From Betaproteobacteria bacterium (lineage in GTDB: Bacteria; Pseudomonadota; Gammaproteobacteria; Burkholderiales; Usitatibacteraceae), in assembly GCA_016711875.1 (NCBI GenBank), contig JADJSD010000001.1:1612001-1676000 (forward strand): 64,000 nucleotides of DNA, read 5' to 3'. How positions within the stretch are numbered: the first letter of the stretch is position 1; each line of letters begins with the position of its first letter. Below, one piece after another: positions 62,999-64,000 of the stretch. The notes below the pieces were generated by a model. That model was not told the origin of the DNA. It searched no databases and saw nothing but the letters and a program-made list of their open reading frames with translations. The position numbers and the translations under genes were made by a program.

Positions 62999-64000
62999 AA
63001 GGTGCCGCGGACTGGGTGCGCGAGGAGATTCGCGCGCTCACGGCGTACCACGTGTCGCCGGCGGCCGGTTTCGTGAAGCTCGACGCGATGGAAAGCCCCT
63101 ACGCGCTGCCGCCGGAGATGGCGGAGGAACTCGGACGCGTCCTCTCGGGCGTCGCCGTCAACCGCTACCCGGATCCCACGTCCCCCGACCTGAAACGCGT
63201 GCTGCGCGAGTCGATGGGCATCCCGGACCGGCTGGGCATCCTTCTCGGCAACGGCTCCGACGAGATCCTGATGATGATCGCGATGGCGCTTGCCAGGCCC
63301 GGCGCCGTGATGCTCTCGGTGGAGCCTTCGTTCGTGATGTACCGGATGAGCGCGACCATGGCCGGCATGGCCTACGAGGGCGTCCCGCTCAAGGAGGATT
63401 TCTCCCTGGACCTGCCGGCCGTGCTCGGGGCCGTTCGCCGCGTTCGCCCGGCCGTGACGTGGCTGTCCTACCCCAACAACCCGACGGGAAACCTCTTCGC
63501 GCGCGCGGACGTCCTCGAGATCGTGAAGGCCGCATCGGGGCTCGTGGTCGTCGACGAGGCCTACTACCCCTACTCGGGCGGCGCCACGATGCTGGACGAA
63601 GTGGGGCGGCATCCGAACCTGGTCCTCGTGCGCACGGTCTCCAAGCTCGGCCTGGCGGGCCTTCGGCTGGGCCTCGTCACCGGGCCGGACGACTGGCTTG
63701 CCGAGTTCGACAAGCTGCGCCTGCCATACAACGTGAACGTGCTGACGGACGCGGCCGCCCGCTTCATCCTCTCGCGGCGCGACGTGCTCGACGCGCAGGT
63801 GGCCCGCATCAACGAGGAGCGGGCGCGGCTCGAGGTCGCCCTCGACGCGATGCCGGGGGTCCGCCGCTTTCCGTCCGCCGCCAACTTCGTCCTGGTGCGT
63901 CTTCCGGACGGCCCACGCGCCTTCGAGGGCCTCAAGGCGCGTGGTATATTGGTCCGCAGCTTTCAAGGCTCCCATCCCCTGCTCGCCGATTGCCTGCGGC
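62995..64000 (+). CDS. hisC: Histidinol-phosphate aminotransferase (partial, 3' end outside the window)
   Basis: PLP-dependent class I/II aminotransferase making histidinol phosphate. The frame is open from a GTG at 62995, overlapping the hisD stop, to the window edge: about 335 of ~360 residues. Visible motifs are LGNGSDEILMM, SYPNNPTGNLF (158-168), the PLP-contact VVDEAYY (185-191), and the PLP lysine K217 in TVSKLGLAGLRLG. The order hisG-hisD-hisC is the usual betaproteobacterial his segment; hisB would be expected next. Confidence 0.95.
   Translation, partial: MKGAADWVREEIRALTAYHVSPAAGFVKLDAMESPYALPPEMAEELGRVLSGVAVNRYPDPTSPDLKRVLRESMGIPDRLGILLGNGSDEILMMIAMALARPGAVMLSVEPSFVMYRMSATMAGMAYEGVPLKEDFSLDLPAVLGAVRRVRPAVTWLSYPNNPTGNLFARADVLEIVKAASGLVVVDEAYYPYSGGATMLDEVGRHPNLVLVRTVSKLGLAGLRLGLVTGPDDWLAEFDKLRLPYNVNVLTDAAARFILSRRDVLDAQVARINEERARLEVALDAMPGVRRFPSAANFVLVRLPDGPRAFEGLKARGILVRSFQGSHPLLADCLR

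Overview
The window is about 64 kb of high-GC chromosomal DNA from a betaproteobacterium. The evidence for this is gene order: murJ-ribF-ileS beside rpsT; DUF3579-argD-argF-argG; the kdsD-kdsC-lptC-lptA-lptB-rpoN-hpf-ptsN-hprK-rapZ run; and mlaFEDCB-ABC exporter-bolA-hisGDC. The genus cannot be fixed from the sequence. There is no rRNA, CRISPR array, insertion sequence or phage gene. Coding density is very high, no gap exceeds 300 bp, and many adjacent genes overlap by 1, 4 or 8 bp. Genes run off both ends: ileS at the left and hisC at the right.

Layout. 1-4.7 kb: ileS, ribF, murJ (minus). 4.8-10.4 kb: rpsT, DUF3579, the arginine genes argD-argF-(unknown secreted protein)-argG, and yajQ. 10.4-17.1 kb: a glutamine amidotransferase divergent from an aspartic protease, folE2, a Tat-type FecR protein, trmB, thiG/thiS, and a LytS/LytTR two-component pair. 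17.2-21 kb: tRNA-Gly(CCC) and a very large DUF748 envelope protein. 21.2-24.8 kb: two acetoacetate decarboxylase paralogues (the second lacks catalytic residues), a patatin with a basic tail, and 3-hydroxybutyrate dehydrogenase, which suggests ketone-body or polyhydroxybutyrate metabolism. 25-36.3 kb: mutY, a LON-domain protein, the nitrogen-PTS/RpoN block, LPS export and KDO genes, and a Kef-type antiporter.

36.3-55.8 kb is the accessory-looking part: a complete MSHA-like type IV pilus locus. On the minus strand it runs sigma-54-type response regulator, mshM, mshL, mshN, mshE, mshG, mshI (PilM/PilN fusion), mshJ, an MshK-like protein, then four large prepilins of one unusual family. A multi-TM histidine kinase on the plus strand diverges from a small membrane protein plus a classical prepilin. 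That shared intergenic region holds a textbook sigma-54 -24/-12 promoter and, about 100-147 bp upstream of the predicted start, four GTGT(C) half-sites. The kinase, regulator, promoter and rpoN (29-31 kb) together suggest a PilS/PilR- or PrsK/PrsR-like circuit controlling the pilus. Two genes here carry single-base frameshifts: mshE has two compensating ones, and the regulator has one before its DNA-binding helix.

55.8-64 kb: mlaF-E-D-C-B for retrograde phospholipid transport, an ABC-2 exporter, bolA, then hisG-hisD-hisC. The often-linked mlaA and murA are absent from their usual places.
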